Notes: generated by a model from the sequence alone, not told the origin. A DNA stretch of 34,402 bases from Bacteroidota bacterium (GCA_020048645.1 JAIFMG010000145.1:1-34402), one strand, 5' to 3'. Shown: positions 24,164 through 33,396, counted from the stretch's first letter. Numbers and translations are program-made.

Positions 24164-26638
24164 TCACTCGTGTTTCAGCGCGGACGCCGGATTGATGTTT
24201 GCGGCACGGAGCACTTGTGAAGTCACGACAAGGGCGGCCATCCCTAGACAGATTCCGGTCGAGACCAGGACCAGGCTGAGCATTTGGGACAAGTCGAGCG
24301 TGACGCGGTAGGCGAAGTTGGCGAGCCAGTGCCGAAGCAGGGGCAGGGCCAATGCGGACGCCAGCAGGTTGGCCAGCAAAACCCAGAGGCCAAACTCGCG
24401 CAGGAACATCATCGTCACCTCGGTCGCGCTGGCTCCCAGCACTTTGCGAAGGCCAATTTCGCGGGTGCGGTTGGAAATCATGTAGGACGACAGCCCCAGC
24501 AGACCCAGTGCCGCGATGGAAAGGGCCACGAAGGTGAAGAAGCCGAAGGTGCGGTTCGTGCGTTCCTCGGATTGGTAGAAGCGCTGGAGCTGCCGGTCAA
24601 TTTCCACGCCCTGGTCGGTCGGGATGTTGCCTCCGTATGCCTGGCAGGTGCTGCGGACCAGCTCGGTGGCAGCTTCCTGTTGGCCCTCGCGGTAGCGTAC
24701 CAACAAGCTAAAATTGAGTCGATTGAGCAGGAGGACCATCGGCGCGACAGGCTCATGCAGCGAGTTGTAGTTGAAGTCCTCGACAACGCCTACAACACGG
24801 CCCGTGTCGGGCACGTAGTCAGGAAAGTCTGCCAAGGGCACTCCGTTCACAAACAGGCTTCCCACCGCATCTTCAGGCTTTGTGTAGCCGAAGTCGAGGG
24901 CTGCCGCCCGGTTGAGGATCACCGCTCCTGTTCTTCCGTTTTCGAGGGTGTCCAGGCGCAAGTCGAAGCTGCGTCCCGCCAGCAGCTCCGTGCCCAAGTT
25001 TTCCACGAATTTTTCATCTACCAGCCAGTTGTTCAAGGTCTTTTCGGCCAGTGTCCCGTCGGGCTTCTGGTAGCTCATCAGTTGCTTCCGGGTGCTGAAT
25101 CCGGGGTAGTTGCTGGCGCTGGACACCGATTCGAGCAGGGGGCTTTGTCCAAGCGTGGCCACGACTTCGGGCATCCGCTTGATGAGGGCGGAGTCGGCAA
25201 AATTGATGCGGAAGCCCAGCAGCCGGCTCTTGTCGAAGCCCAGCGGGCGGTTCTGCATGTAGTCGATTTGCTTGGATATGGTGCTGGTTCCCAAGATCAT
25301 GAGGGACGATAAGGTGAACTGGAGAACCACCAGGCCGCGGCGCAGGCTGGCGCTGCCGTGGGTCAGTTTCGCCCGCGACTTGAGGGCCTGCACTGGATCC
25401 ACCTTGGCCAGCATCGCCGCCGGATAGCTTCCTGCGAACAGGCCCAGCAGCACTGTTGCACCAAGCAATAGCGAGAATTGCCGTAAATTCAACAAATCCT
25501 CGAAGGCGAAGCGGATTTCCGTCAGCTCGTTGAAGGCGGGAAGCAGGCTTTCGACAAGGCCCAGGGCCAGCAGCAGCGCCAAGGTGGCCAGCATGACGGC
25601 TTCGAGCAGGAACTGTCCTGCCAAGCCCGCGGGCGAAGAGCCCAGCACCTTGCGGATGCCCACCTCCTTGCTTCGGGTCGAGGCCCGGGCCGTGGTCAGG
25701 TTCATGTAGTTGATTGCCGCTATCAACAGCGTGAAAATGCCCACCGCAGCGAAGATCCAAAGGTAGTCGTCATTGCCCTTTGGCGCGTCTCCTTCTAGGG
25801 ATTTCTGGCTGAAGTGCATGTCGGCAATGGGTGTTCCATAGAGCTCAAAATCAACATCAAAGCCAATGGACGAGTCTTCCATCCAGGTCTGGTAGTAGTC
25901 CGGGAAAACAGACTCCAGGTCTTCCCAACCTTTGCCTTTTTGAAACTTCACGAAGGTATAGTTCGATACCAGCCAGAAGGTGATTTTTTTGCGTGATTTG
26001 TAGTGATCACCGAAGGGCATGTTCTCGATGGAGGCGATAGAGACCAGACACTCGAAGCGATGATGCACGTTGGTCGGAAGGTCTTCAAGTACCGCGCTGA
26101 CCGTCAGCTCTTTTCCGCCCTGGATGCTGAATTTCATTCCGACGGCCTCGCTTGTGCCGAACAGCCTTTCCGCCAGCGAGCGGGTCATGACGGCCTGGCC
26201 GTCCTTGCTCAGGCAGTCGCTGGGCTGGCCCTGCAAAAAGGTGTAGTCGAAGATCGCGAAGAAGCTCGAGTCCGCGAATCCAACGCCTTCGCACTTGTGG
26301 ACTTTGCCCATGGCCACCAGCTCGCGCTCGATGCTGGAAATGGATAGGCGCGTCTGGTTTTCAAGCAGTTCGGGATAGCTTTCGAGCAGGGTCGGCCCCA
26401 GGGGCGGTGGGCTCATCGCGAAATGGTCGGTGCCGCTGCTGGTGCTGAACGTGGACTCCAGGCGCCATACGCGCTTGTGGTCGCTGGTGTGCGTGTCGTA
26501 GGCGCCCTGGTGCTGGAGGTAGATCCAGATGAAGATGGACGACGCCAAGCCGATGGCCAAGCCCAACAGGTTGAGCAGGCTGAAGAACTTGGTGTTGAGC
26601 AGGTTCCGCACGCTGGTTTGGAGGTAGTTGAGGAGCAT
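24164..26638 (-). CDS. ABC transporter permease, MacB/FtsX family
   Basis: 824 aa. The Bacteroidota double-length layout: TM1 at about 20-40 (FSLLNLLGLAIGLASSIFIW), a large periplasmic MacB_PCD-like domain (about 45-280) and an FtsX core with three TMs (about 290-415; includes TRSKEVGIRKVLGSSPAGL). A second half follows with TM, periplasmic domain (about 460-680) and FtsX core (RTREIGLRKVLGASATEV, then two more TMs) ending INPASALKHE. Such permeases use a LolD/MacB-type ATPase for efflux or envelope transport. None is adjacent; the LolD-like gene at 817-1482 is a candidate only by family. It is divergent from the AAA gene across 179 bp. Confidence 0.92.
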   Translation of the reverse strand: MLLNYLQTSVRNLLNTKFFSLLNLLGLAIGLASSIFIWIYLQHQGAYDTHTSDHKRVWRLESTFSTSSGTDHFAMSPPPLGPTLLESYPELLENQTRLSISSIERELVAMGKVHKCEGVGFADSSFFAIFDYTFLQGQPSDCLSKDGQAVMTRSLAERLFGTSEAVGMKFSIQGGKELTVSAVLEDLPTNVHHRFECLVSIASIENMPFGDHYKSRKKITFWLVSNYTFVKFQKGKGWEDLESVFPDYYQTWMEDSSIGFDVDFELYGTPIADMHFSQKSLEGDAPKGNDDYLWIFAAVGIFTLLIAAINYMNLTTARASTRSKEVGIRKVLGSSPAGLAGQFLLEAVMLATLALLLALGLVESLLPAFNELTEIRFAFEDLLNLRQFSLLLGATVLLGLFAGSYPAAMLAKVDPVQALKSRAKLTHGSASLRRGLVVLQFTLSSLMILGTSTISKQIDYMQNRPLGFDKSRLLGFRINFADSALIKRMPEVVATLGQSPLLESVSSASNYPGFSTRKQLMSYQKPDGTLAEKTLNNWLVDEKFVENLGTELLAGRSFDLRLDTLENGRTGAVILNRAAALDFGYTKPEDAVGSLFVNGVPLADFPDYVPDTGRVVGVVEDFNYNSLHEPVAPMVLLLNRLNFSLLVRYREGQQEAATELVRSTCQAYGGNIPTDQGVEIDRQLQRFYQSEERTNRTFGFFTFVALSIAALGLLGLSSYMISNRTREIGLRKVLGASATEVTMMFLREFGLWVLLANLLASALALPLLRHWLANFAYRVTLDLSQMLSLVLVSTGICLGMAALVVTSQVLRAANINPASALKHE

Positions 26639-26766
26639 CGGGCGGTTTTGGGTTGGATTGCGCTGGTCGAAAGGCGGCGGTTTTGCCCTCGCAATTTAGC
26701 AAGATTTGGCCGATTGCCCAGCCCGCTGGCCCGCGTCTTTCCGAGAAGCGTCGGCAGGCTGGGGCA

Positions 26767-26796
26767 TTGGGTTTTCGGAATTTTGGTCTACCTTCG
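26767..26796 (+). promoter_or_regulatory. Promoter of the AAA ATPase gene
   Basis: TTG (26767-26769), exactly 19 bases, then TACCTTCG (26789-26796), matching the Bacteroidota TTG-N19-TAnnTTTG layout with one change. It is 21 bases before the ATG at 26818. The rest of the 179-bp divergent gap shows no minus-strand element for the permease. Confidence 0.65.
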
Positions 26797-26817
26797 TCCC
26801 ATGATAGCTTTAAGGCC

Positions 26818-27876
26818 ATGAAAATCCGTCACGTTTGGCTCTCCAACTTCAAAAGATTTGAATCGGAGCGTCATTTTTCTTTTGTTGACAATCAAGACGT
26901 TCCCAACTCCCTCAATTTGCTGCTGGGTGACAATGGGACAGGAAAGAGCACGCTTTTGCAGGCAATTGCATTGATTTTGGCGCCTGTGCTGCGCGATCGT
27001 TTTCGCTTGGACCAATTCGATTGGCCGGGCTTCGATCGCCGAGGTCTTCGCAGCGGAAGCAGGTTCCCCACAATCCGTGCTGAGATTGCTTTTTCATCCG
27101 AGGAAAGGTTGGCCATAGCCCATTACGCAGAGCAGTTGAACCGTTCGGGGCGTCGGGTGCCGTTGCCAGCGGATGTGCCCGTGGTGAGCTTGGTTTACGA
27201 CTGGGAAAGCGGCCAGACAATCGCCGAGGGAGGCCCAGGCCACCTTAGCTTGCTCCACGGATACCAAAATGCCAAGCGGTTGTCGAAGCAAATGTCAGGT
27301 GGGATTGCTCTTTTTGAAAAGGTGGGCAATATCTACTGGTACACCGAGCAGCGCAATGCCAACAGTGTTTTTGACTTGACAGGGAAAGCCTCTTCCAATT
27401 TGGATGATTTGAGAAATTTTTTGTCCAGTGCGTACAATTTTCATATGGCCATCACGCTAGGCAAGCAACAGATGCGTCCCGGGCAGTTCGACTTTTTTGA
27501 GCGGCTCAAATTGCTCTATGAGAGAGTGTTTCCTGGGAGGACCTTGATGGGTCCGGCTCCGAGCTTCGACCAGTTGGAAAATGCAAAGGCACCCGATTTT
27601 TTCCTCAATGACGGGAATGCGGACTACGAGTTGTCGGGCCTTTCGGCTGGCGAGCGGGCTATTTTTCCGATTTTGATGGACTTCACCCGTTGGAACATCA
27701 ACCATTCCATCATCTTGGTTGACGAGGTGGAGCTTCACCTGCATCCACCCTTGCAGCAGGATCTCATCAGGGCATTGGCCCGGCTCGGCAACGAAAACCA
27801 GTTCTTCTTCACCTCCCATTCGCGGGCTGTTCTGCCGCTTTTTGATGAGGATGCCCGTAAGGTTTTAAGCAATTGA
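26818..27876 (+). CDS. Stand-alone AAA/ABC-type ATPase (RecF/SMC-like, AAA_21 type)
   Basis: 352 aa. N-terminal beta-rich start (MKIRHVWLSNFKRFE) and Walker A GDNGTGKST (37-45). ABC-like signature LSAGE (275-279), Walker B IILVDEVELHLHP (Asp302, Glu303), then a TSHSR switch. The middle 230 residues have no long coiled coil. This is the OLD/RecF-like layout without a TOPRIM domain, found in many defence or repair ATPases, but no partner nuclease is nearby, so no system can be assigned. The protein stops 17 residues after the switch region and 20 bp before a repeat, so a shortened C-terminus is possible. Start chosen by the promoter and first ATG with family sequence. Confidence 0.88.
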   Translation: MKIRHVWLSNFKRFESERHFSFVDNQDVPNSLNLLLGDNGTGKSTLLQAIALILAPVLRDRFRLDQFDWPGFDRRGLRSGSRFPTIRAEIAFSSEERLAIAHYAEQLNRSGRRVPLPADVPVVSLVYDWESGQTIAEGGPGHLSLLHGYQNAKRLSKQMSGGIALFEKVGNIYWYTEQRNANSVFDLTGKASSNLDDLRNFLSSAYNFHMAITLGKQQMRPGQFDFFERLKLLYERVFPGRTLMGPAPSFDQLENAKAPDFFLNDGNADYELSGLSAGERAIFPILMDFTRWNINHSIILVDEVELHLHPPLQQDLIRALARLGNENQFFFTSHSRAVLPLFDEDARKVLSN

Positions 27877-27896
27877 AATTCAAAAGTTTAGAATCT

Positions 27897-28103
27897 TGCC
27901 AAGTTGTGTTCATGGGTGAAATGTCCCAAGCACCAGCGTCCGACAAGATCGGGCTGTTCCGCCCATCCCGAAGGGATTGAATGTGGATAGCCCCGGATGA
28001 AATCCGGAGGAGCGGAGAACCAACGCGAACCAGAACCCCGCAGGGGTTCAATGCGAAAACCAAGACGTACCAAGTCAACCTATAACGGTTGTTGGCAACT
28101 TGG
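27897..28103 (+). repeat. REP-like repeat copy 2 (long direct repeat, left)
   Basis: 207 bp aligned without gaps to 28261-28467 at a fixed offset of 364, roughly nine bases in ten identical. It contains TCCCGAAGGGA+TTGAATG, CCGGATGAAATCCGG and CCCCGCAGGGG+TTCAATG in the same order as copy 1. The whole gene-free stretch 27877-28605 is made of this copy, a 157-bp AT-rich unique spacer (28104-28260), copy 3 and a terminator. Small ORFs inside the repeat are not credible genes. Confidence 0.85.
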
Positions 28104-28260
28104 CATGATGACACGGATCTGGCGGGTAAATCGGTTTTGCTGAATAAGCTAATCTTACACATTTTACTTTCCAAATTCATCGGTCAAAATAAGGTAATAA
28201 GGTCATTTTGACACCGCCAATTGATTTTCTACTAAGGTTTTACCCGAAAATAAGGTCCTA

Positions 28261-28467
28261 TGCCACGTTGTGTTTATGCGTGAAATGTCCCAAGCACCAG
28301 CGTCCGACAAAATCGGGCTGTTGCGCCCATCCCGAAGGGATTGAATGTGGATAGCCCTGGATGAAATCCGGGGGAGTAGAGAACCACCGCGAACCAGAAC
28401 CCCGTAGGGATTCAATGCGAAAACCAAGACGTACCAAGTCGATTTATCACGTTTGATAGCAATTTGG
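28261..28467 (+). repeat. REP-like repeat copy 3 (long direct repeat, right)
   Basis: Second member of the direct pair. Differences are scattered substitutions and no gaps, including two that disturb palindrome symmetry (CCCTGGATG and CCCCGTAGGGA). This suggests an older duplication of a 364-bp unit rather than two independent insertions. After it, 28468-28549 is unassigned. Confidence 0.85.
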
Positions 28468-28549
28468 TTTGAGAGCAGCTTGTTTCATGCGGACGCCGAA
28501 ACATCCTGCGAACGCCAGCTTTCCACCCCGCCCAACGCTGGGCTCGAAC

Positions 28550-28590
28550 AAAAAAAAGGGACCGCCCGAGTTGGGCGATCCCTTTTGGGG
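28550..28590 (-). terminator. Terminator of the 1570-residue T9SS gene
   Basis: Minus-strand hairpin AAAAGGGATCGCCC / GGGCGGTCCCTTTT (28573-28586 with 28554-28567) with one G-U pair and a 5-base loop, followed by a T-run. It lies 20 bases beyond the stop at 28606. Confidence 0.85.
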
Positions 28591-28605
28591 GGCAGGGCAG
28601 GGGGC

Positions 28606-31600
28606 TCAGTCTTGCTTGAGCACCTTTTGGCGGAAGATGCCTTCGCGGGTGGCCACTTCTACCAGGTAAACTCCCGAGCCTAGGGCGCTCAGGTCGAGCG
28701 GGTTGCCTTCGTTGGCGATGTGCTGCTGCAAGACCAGCCGGCCGGCCATGTCGAAGACGCGGGCCGTGTGGGCCTGCCATTGGGGCAGGTCGTAGAACAG
28801 CATCCCGGTGGTGGGGTTGGGGCGGACGCGCAGCTCCAGGCGGGCCAAGCTGGGAAGGCTGGTCCCGCCGCCATTGACGGCGCGCTCGGCGATGCTCACG
28901 GGTGTGCCGTCGAGGCGCGTGCCGCCCAATGAGTTGACGTTGAAGCGCACCCCGGTGGTGTCGCCTTGGTTGAAGGCCACGAAGAGCTCGCCGATGCGGC
29001 CCGTGTCGCCCTTCTCGACGAAGTCGTTGCGCGAGACGCCGACGTACACCCGCTGCTCGGCGGCGGCGACCTTGCGCAGGAAGAAGTGCTGGACGTTGGT
29101 GGGGTCGAACCAGCCGTCGTCGAAGTTGACCTGCACGGAGCCGAAGTCGATGTTCTGGCCGTTTTCGATGGCCAGATCGAAGCCGAAGCCGTAGATCATG
29201 TTCAGCTCGTCGGTGCGGTCGAGCACCAGCTCGGCCCGGTAGAGCCCGGTTTCAGGGTCGCGCCCGGTCCAGTAGCAGCCCAGCAGGAAGTCGGCCCCGT
29301 CGGTGGGCGTGGCCAGCCCTTTGTCGGCGTGGCTCTGCTGGAAGTTGAGGTTGATGGCCGAGAGGTCGAGCTCGTCGATGGTGCCGTTGCCGTTGCAGTC
29401 GGCGAATTTGCGGTTGGTGGTGGTGCCGGGCAGGTTGCCGCTCCAGTTGGGGGCGTACTGGGCCTGCCAGCTCGAGCTGCCGTTGGGGCGGTTGGGCCCG
29501 GTCATGTCGAAGCTCAGGCCGATGGGCAGGACGTCGTACTGGTTGACCGCGCCGTCGTTGTTGGCGTCGCCGGGCCAGACGCCGGGCACGCGGTTGACGA
29601 CCATGTCATCCGAGGAGACGCAGGCGAAGTTCACCACGGTCCAGCGGAAGGTGTTGCTGCCGATGGCCAGGTTGGCGACCCCGGTGTTGGACTGGCTGGG
29701 GTTGGCCACGGTGGCGGCCCCGCTTCCGACGGCCGACCATGAGCCGGTGCCGATGGTGGGCAAGGCGGCGCCAAGCGTGGCCGAGGTCTCTACCGTGAGC
29801 TGGTCCGGCCCGGCGTTGGCCGCCGAGGGCAGGTCGTTGCGCACCTCCACGGTGTCGATGCGCGTGCAGGCGTTGTGCGAGACCACCCAGCGGAAGCGGT
29901 TCACGCCCGGCGCGAGGTTCGTAACCCGAGTGGTCGCGAAAGTCGGGTTGACCACAGAGGCGCCGCCCGCGATGACGTACCACTGGCCTTGGCCCGGGCT
30001 GGCGCTGGTGGCGTGCAGGGTGTCGGCCGTCGAGCAGACCGCCTGGTCCTGGCCCGCGAAGGCCAGCACCAGGTCGTTGCGCACGTCCACCTGGTCTTCG
30101 GAGAAGCAGCCCGCGTTGTCCACCGTCCACTTGAAGCGGCTCAGCCCGAAGGGCAGGCTCCGGACCGGCGAGTTGTGCTGGGATGGGTTCGTGACCACGC
30201 CGCTGCCCAGCACCACGGACCAGATGCCAGTGCCGAAGGCAGGGGCCTGCGCGGCCAGCACCGTGCTCGAGTCGCAGAGCGTCTGGTCGTTGCCGGCCTG
30301 GGCCAGCGATGGCCGGTTGTTGGCCACTTCCACCTCGTCGAAGTCGGAGCAGCCGTTGATTTGCATCGACCAGCGGAAGCGGTTGACGCCCTGGGCGATG
30401 CCGGTTACATTGGTGATGAAGTACTCGGGCAGGACGATGTTGCCCGTGCCCTGAAGTATGGTCCAAAGCCCGGTGCCGGGCAGCGGATTGGCCCCTTGCA
30501 GGGTCGTGAAGTTGTTGCAGGTCAGTTGGTCCGGCCCGGCGAAGGCCGAGAACTTGTTGTTCGAGACCATGACGGTGTCCTGCGAGATGCAGCCTTCGTG
30601 CTCGACCTCCCATTTCAGGTAGTTGTTGCCCAGCGAGACGTTCGAGATGGGCGAGTTGTGCTGGCTGCGGTTTTCGACCACCGCGCTGCCGCCCAAGACC
30701 GTCCAAAGCCCCGAGCCGACCTCCGGCTCGTCGGCCGAGAGCGTGCCTACGAAGTCGCAAAGGATCTGGTCCTGGCCCGCAGAGGCTGTCGAGGGCGTCT
30801 GGTAGGTAATGGCCACCTCGTCGGCGAAGGTGCATCCATCCTTGGTCATGGTCCAGCGGAAGCGGTTCAGCACGGGCATGTAGCTTAGCTGGCGGATCTC
30901 GGTGTTGAACAGGTTCGGCGACAGTACCTGGGCCGTGCCTTCGAGCACCGTCCACTGGCCCGCGCCGGGCGCGGGGTTGAGGCCCTGCATCACCACGGTG
31001 TCGAAGCAAGTCGTGACGTCCGGGCCCGCGTAGGCGTCGAAGCTGAAGTTGTAGATTTCGACATCGTCGAAGTCGGTGCATCCGTTGCGGAACACGGTCC
31101 AGCGATAGACGTTGCGGCCCCGCACCACCGAGTTGACGCGGGTGTTGTGCTGGAGGTAGTTCACGAATGAGCCGCTGCCCGAGGCCAGGGTCCAGGTGCC
31201 TGTCCCTGGGCTGGGGTTCTCGCCTTGCAAGATGGTGTTGTCCTCGCAGAGGTCCTGCCGAGGCCCGGCCTCAATCACGAAGTCGTTGTTGGTGATGACC
31301 ACCGAGTCCACCGAGACGCAGAGGTTGTTGGTAACGGTCCATCTGAATCGGTTGGGGCCGTAGTCGAGGCTGGTGATGCGGGAGTTGAAGCGCGTCGGGC
31401 TGACGATGGTCGTGCCGGAGGAGGTCGTCCAAAGCCCTTGGCCGACCACGGGTTGCAGGGCGGTCAGGACGGTGTCGCCGCAGACGGCGATGTCCGGCCC
31501 GGCGTTTGCCCTGACGAAGTCGTTGAAGATGTCCACGTTGTCAACGCTTGTGCAGGATTTGTAGGAGATGCGCCACTGGAGCGAGTGTACGCCGTAGGTG

Positions 31601-33318
31601 TTCAGGCTGATGTCGCTTTGCGGATCGGCCATGTCGTCCAGGACGGCGTTGCCGCCCACCAGCCGCCACTCGCCCACGCCAGGGGCGAAGGCGTTGGCCG
31701 CCAGGGTCGTCTGGGCGCATACCACTTGGTCCGGTCCGGCGTTGGCCACGATCAGGCTGCTGGTGACGACCACGGTGTCGAGGCCGACGCAACCGTTCTC
31801 GAGGGTGCGCCATTCGAGCAGGTTGGGGGCGATGCCCAAGCTCCGGGCCTTGCTGTTGAAGCGGGTGGGCGTGTCCACGATGACGCTTCCCTCGAGCACG
31901 TTCCATTGTCCGGTCCAGGGGCTAGGGTTCTGCGCCTGGAGCGTGGTGGTGTCCGAGCAGAGGTCCTGGTCGCCGCCGGCGTTGGGCAGGGCCTGGAAGT
32001 TGGTGATGACCACGTTGTCCTCGAGGGGGCAGGCGTTGTTGACCACTCGCCAGCGGAAGGTGTTGGGCCCTTGGCCGAGGTTCGCGACGCTGGTGTTGTT
32101 CTGCGTGGGGTCGAAGATGGTGGCCGAGCCGCTGGTAACGGCCCAGGTTCCGTTGCCCACCACGGGGTCGTTGCCGTTGAGCTGGTGCGTGGGCTGGCAG
32201 ATGGTCTGGTCGAGCCCGGCGTTGGGCGCCGTCGGCAAGTCGTTGGTGATGACAACCGTGTCCTTTTTGCTGCAATTGTTCTTGTTCTCGGTCCAGACCA
32301 GGAAGTTGGCCCCCTGGCGGAGGTTGCTCACCGCGGTCTGGTTCGAGAAGTAGTCGGCCGGGGTGGCCGTGCTGCCGAAGAGCACCGTCCAGAAGCCGAT
32401 GCCCGGCGCGGGGCTGCTGGCCGCGAGGGTGGCCGAGTTGGCGCAGAGCGTCTGGTCCACCCCGGCGAAGGGCTGGAAGTCGTTCGAGGTCACCTCCACC
32501 ACGTCGAACAGCGCGCAGGCACGGTTGGTGACCGTCCAGCGGAGCTGCGTGACGCCGGGCAATAGGTTCTCGATGGTGGTGATGGGGGCGTTCGCGTTGG
32601 CGATCTCGCCGTAGCCGCTCGTCACGCTCCATGCGCCCGTGCCGATGACGGGCGCCTGGGCGTTGAGCTGGGCCGAGGTTACGCAGGTCGTAACGTCCGC
32701 GCCGCCCACCGGCGTGTCGGGCAGGTCGTTGGTCAGGCGGACAGTGTCAGCGTCCGTGCAGCCGTTCTGCTCCACGTACCAGCGCAGCGCGGTCGTGCCC
32801 TGGGGGAGGCTTTGCACCACCGTGTTGAAGGCGTTCTGGTTCGTGAAGGCGGCGCTGCCCGAGACCACGCTCCAAAGGCCGCTCCCGCCGATGGCCGGGG
32901 GAGTGCCCGCCAGGGTGTCCACCCGCCGGCAGAAGGTCTCGTCGAAGCCCGCGAACACGTTGAAGCTGTTGTTGGTGATGACCACGTTGTCCGAGGTCTC
33001 CACCCCGTTGTCGTTGATGGTCCAGCGGAACTCGTTCGTGCCCGAGCCCAGGCCTGTCACCTGGCTGTTGTGCTGGTTGGGAGCGACGATGTTGCCCGAG
33101 CCGCTCAGCAGCAGCCAGGTGCCAGTGCTACCCGAGTTCGGGATGTTGCCTTGCAAGATGATCGTGTTGGTGCAGACCGGACGGTCCACGCCCGCGTAGG
33201 CTACCTGCGCCTGCGCCCCGGAGGACCACAGCGAGCCCTGGGCCAGCAGCAGGATGGCCAGCGCGCTCCGCAGCGCGCCTCCCGTGTTCTGCTTCTGGGT
33301 TCGAGTTTTGTTTTTCAT
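28606..33318 (-). CDS. Giant secreted adhesin-like protein: 15 Ig/PKD-like repeats, dockerin-like and cohesin-like modules, T9SS type A domain
   Basis: 1570 aa. Signal peptide ends near GAQA. Fifteen repeats of about 80 residues run from about 40 to 1250, each opening AGxDQxxC, with a TGxWxV strand, a GxNxFRWTV strand and C-x3-D-x-V-x-V/I-x-N at the end. All have two Cys except the first (lacks the second) and the last (lacks the first). Next are two Ca-binding dockerin-type loops (GDANNDGAVNQYD and DCNGNGTIDELD). A cohesin-like beta domain follows (MIYGFGFDLAIENGQNI to RIGELFVAF). The last ~75 residues are a sorting domain (RVRPNPTTGMLFYDL, GSGVYLVEVATREG, KVLKQD). Probably a long surface fibre or adhesin. 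Confidence 0.93.
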   Translation of the reverse strand: MKNKTRTQKQNTGGALRSALAILLLAQGSLWSSGAQAQVAYAGVDRPVCTNTIILQGNIPNSGSTGTWLLLSGSGNIVAPNQHNSQVTGLGSGTNEFRWTINDNGVETSDNVVITNNSFNVFAGFDETFCRRVDTLAGTPPAIGGSGLWSVVSGSAAFTNQNAFNTVVQSLPQGTTALRWYVEQNGCTDADTVRLTNDLPDTPVGGADVTTCVTSAQLNAQAPVIGTGAWSVTSGYGEIANANAPITTIENLLPGVTQLRWTVTNRACALFDVVEVTSNDFQPFAGVDQTLCANSATLAASSPAPGIGFWTVLFGSTATPADYFSNQTAVSNLRQGANFLVWTENKNNCSKKDTVVITNDLPTAPNAGLDQTICQPTHQLNGNDPVVGNGTWAVTSGSATIFDPTQNNTSVANLGQGPNTFRWRVVNNACPLEDNVVITNFQALPNAGGDQDLCSDTTTLQAQNPSPWTGQWNVLEGSVIVDTPTRFNSKARSLGIAPNLLEWRTLENGCVGLDTVVVTSSLIVANAGPDQVVCAQTTLAANAFAPGVGEWRLVGGNAVLDDMADPQSDISLNTYGVHSLQWRISYKSCTSVDNVDIFNDFVRANAGPDIAVCGDTVLTALQPVVGQGLWTTSSGTTIVSPTRFNSRITSLDYGPNRFRWTVTNNLCVSVDSVVITNNDFVIEAGPRQDLCEDNTILQGENPSPGTGTWTLASGSGSFVNYLQHNTRVNSVVRGRNVYRWTVFRNGCTDFDDVEIYNFSFDAYAGPDVTTCFDTVVMQGLNPAPGAGQWTVLEGTAQVLSPNLFNTEIRQLSYMPVLNRFRWTMTKDGCTFADEVAITYQTPSTASAGQDQILCDFVGTLSADEPEVGSGLWTVLGGSAVVENRSQHNSPISNVSLGNNYLKWEVEHEGCISQDTVMVSNNKFSAFAGPDQLTCNNFTTLQGANPLPGTGLWTILQGTGNIVLPEYFITNVTGIAQGVNRFRWSMQINGCSDFDEVEVANNRPSLAQAGNDQTLCDSSTVLAAQAPAFGTGIWSVVLGSGVVTNPSQHNSPVRSLPFGLSRFKWTVDNAGCFSEDQVDVRNDLVLAFAGQDQAVCSTADTLHATSASPGQGQWYVIAGGASVVNPTFATTRVTNLAPGVNRFRWVVSHNACTRIDTVEVRNDLPSAANAGPDQLTVETSATLGAALPTIGTGSWSAVGSGAATVANPSQSNTGVANLAIGSNTFRWTVVNFACVSSDDMVVNRVPGVWPGDANNDGAVNQYDVLPIGLSFDMTGPNRPNGSSSWQAQYAPNWSGNLPGTTTNRKFADCNGNGTIDELDLSAINLNFQQSHADKGLATPTDGADFLLGCYWTGRDPETGLYRAELVLDRTDELNMIYGFGFDLAIENGQNIDFGSVQVNFDDGWFDPTNVQHFFLRKVAAAEQRVYVGVSRNDFVEKGDTGRIGELFVAFNQGDTTGVRFNVNSLGGTRLDGTPVSIAERAVNGGGTSLPSLARLELRVRPNPTTGMLFYDLPQWQAHTARVFDMAGRLVLQQHIANEGNPLDLSALGSGVYLVEVATREGIFRQKVLKQD

Positions 33319-33388
33319 GGCATGAGAGTTTTATGCGAGATGAACCGCGTTGTTTTCCTGTTCGTTCGGCAAAATCCTTTGGTCGTCG

Positions 33389-33396
33389 CGAAGTTA
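33389..33396 (-). promoter_or_regulatory. -7-like element for the giant T9SS gene
   Basis: Minus strand TAACTTCG, one change from TAnnTTTG, about 70 bases before the ATG at 33318 and in the 155-bp gap after the TonB-plug gene. No -33 TTG is seen. Confidence 0.4.

Noticed and set aside
28203..28427. Minus-strand 74-aa ORF in the repeat region
   Set aside because: Encoded by the palindromic repeat itself and broken differently in the sister copy.
27897..28467. CRISPR array
   Set aside because: Only two units, 207 bp each, with a single 157-bp spacer; this is a duplicated intergenic repeat.
29875..32565. Long plus-strand frames opposite the 15-repeat protein
   Set aside because: Their periodicity only mirrors the tandem repeats on the minus strand.
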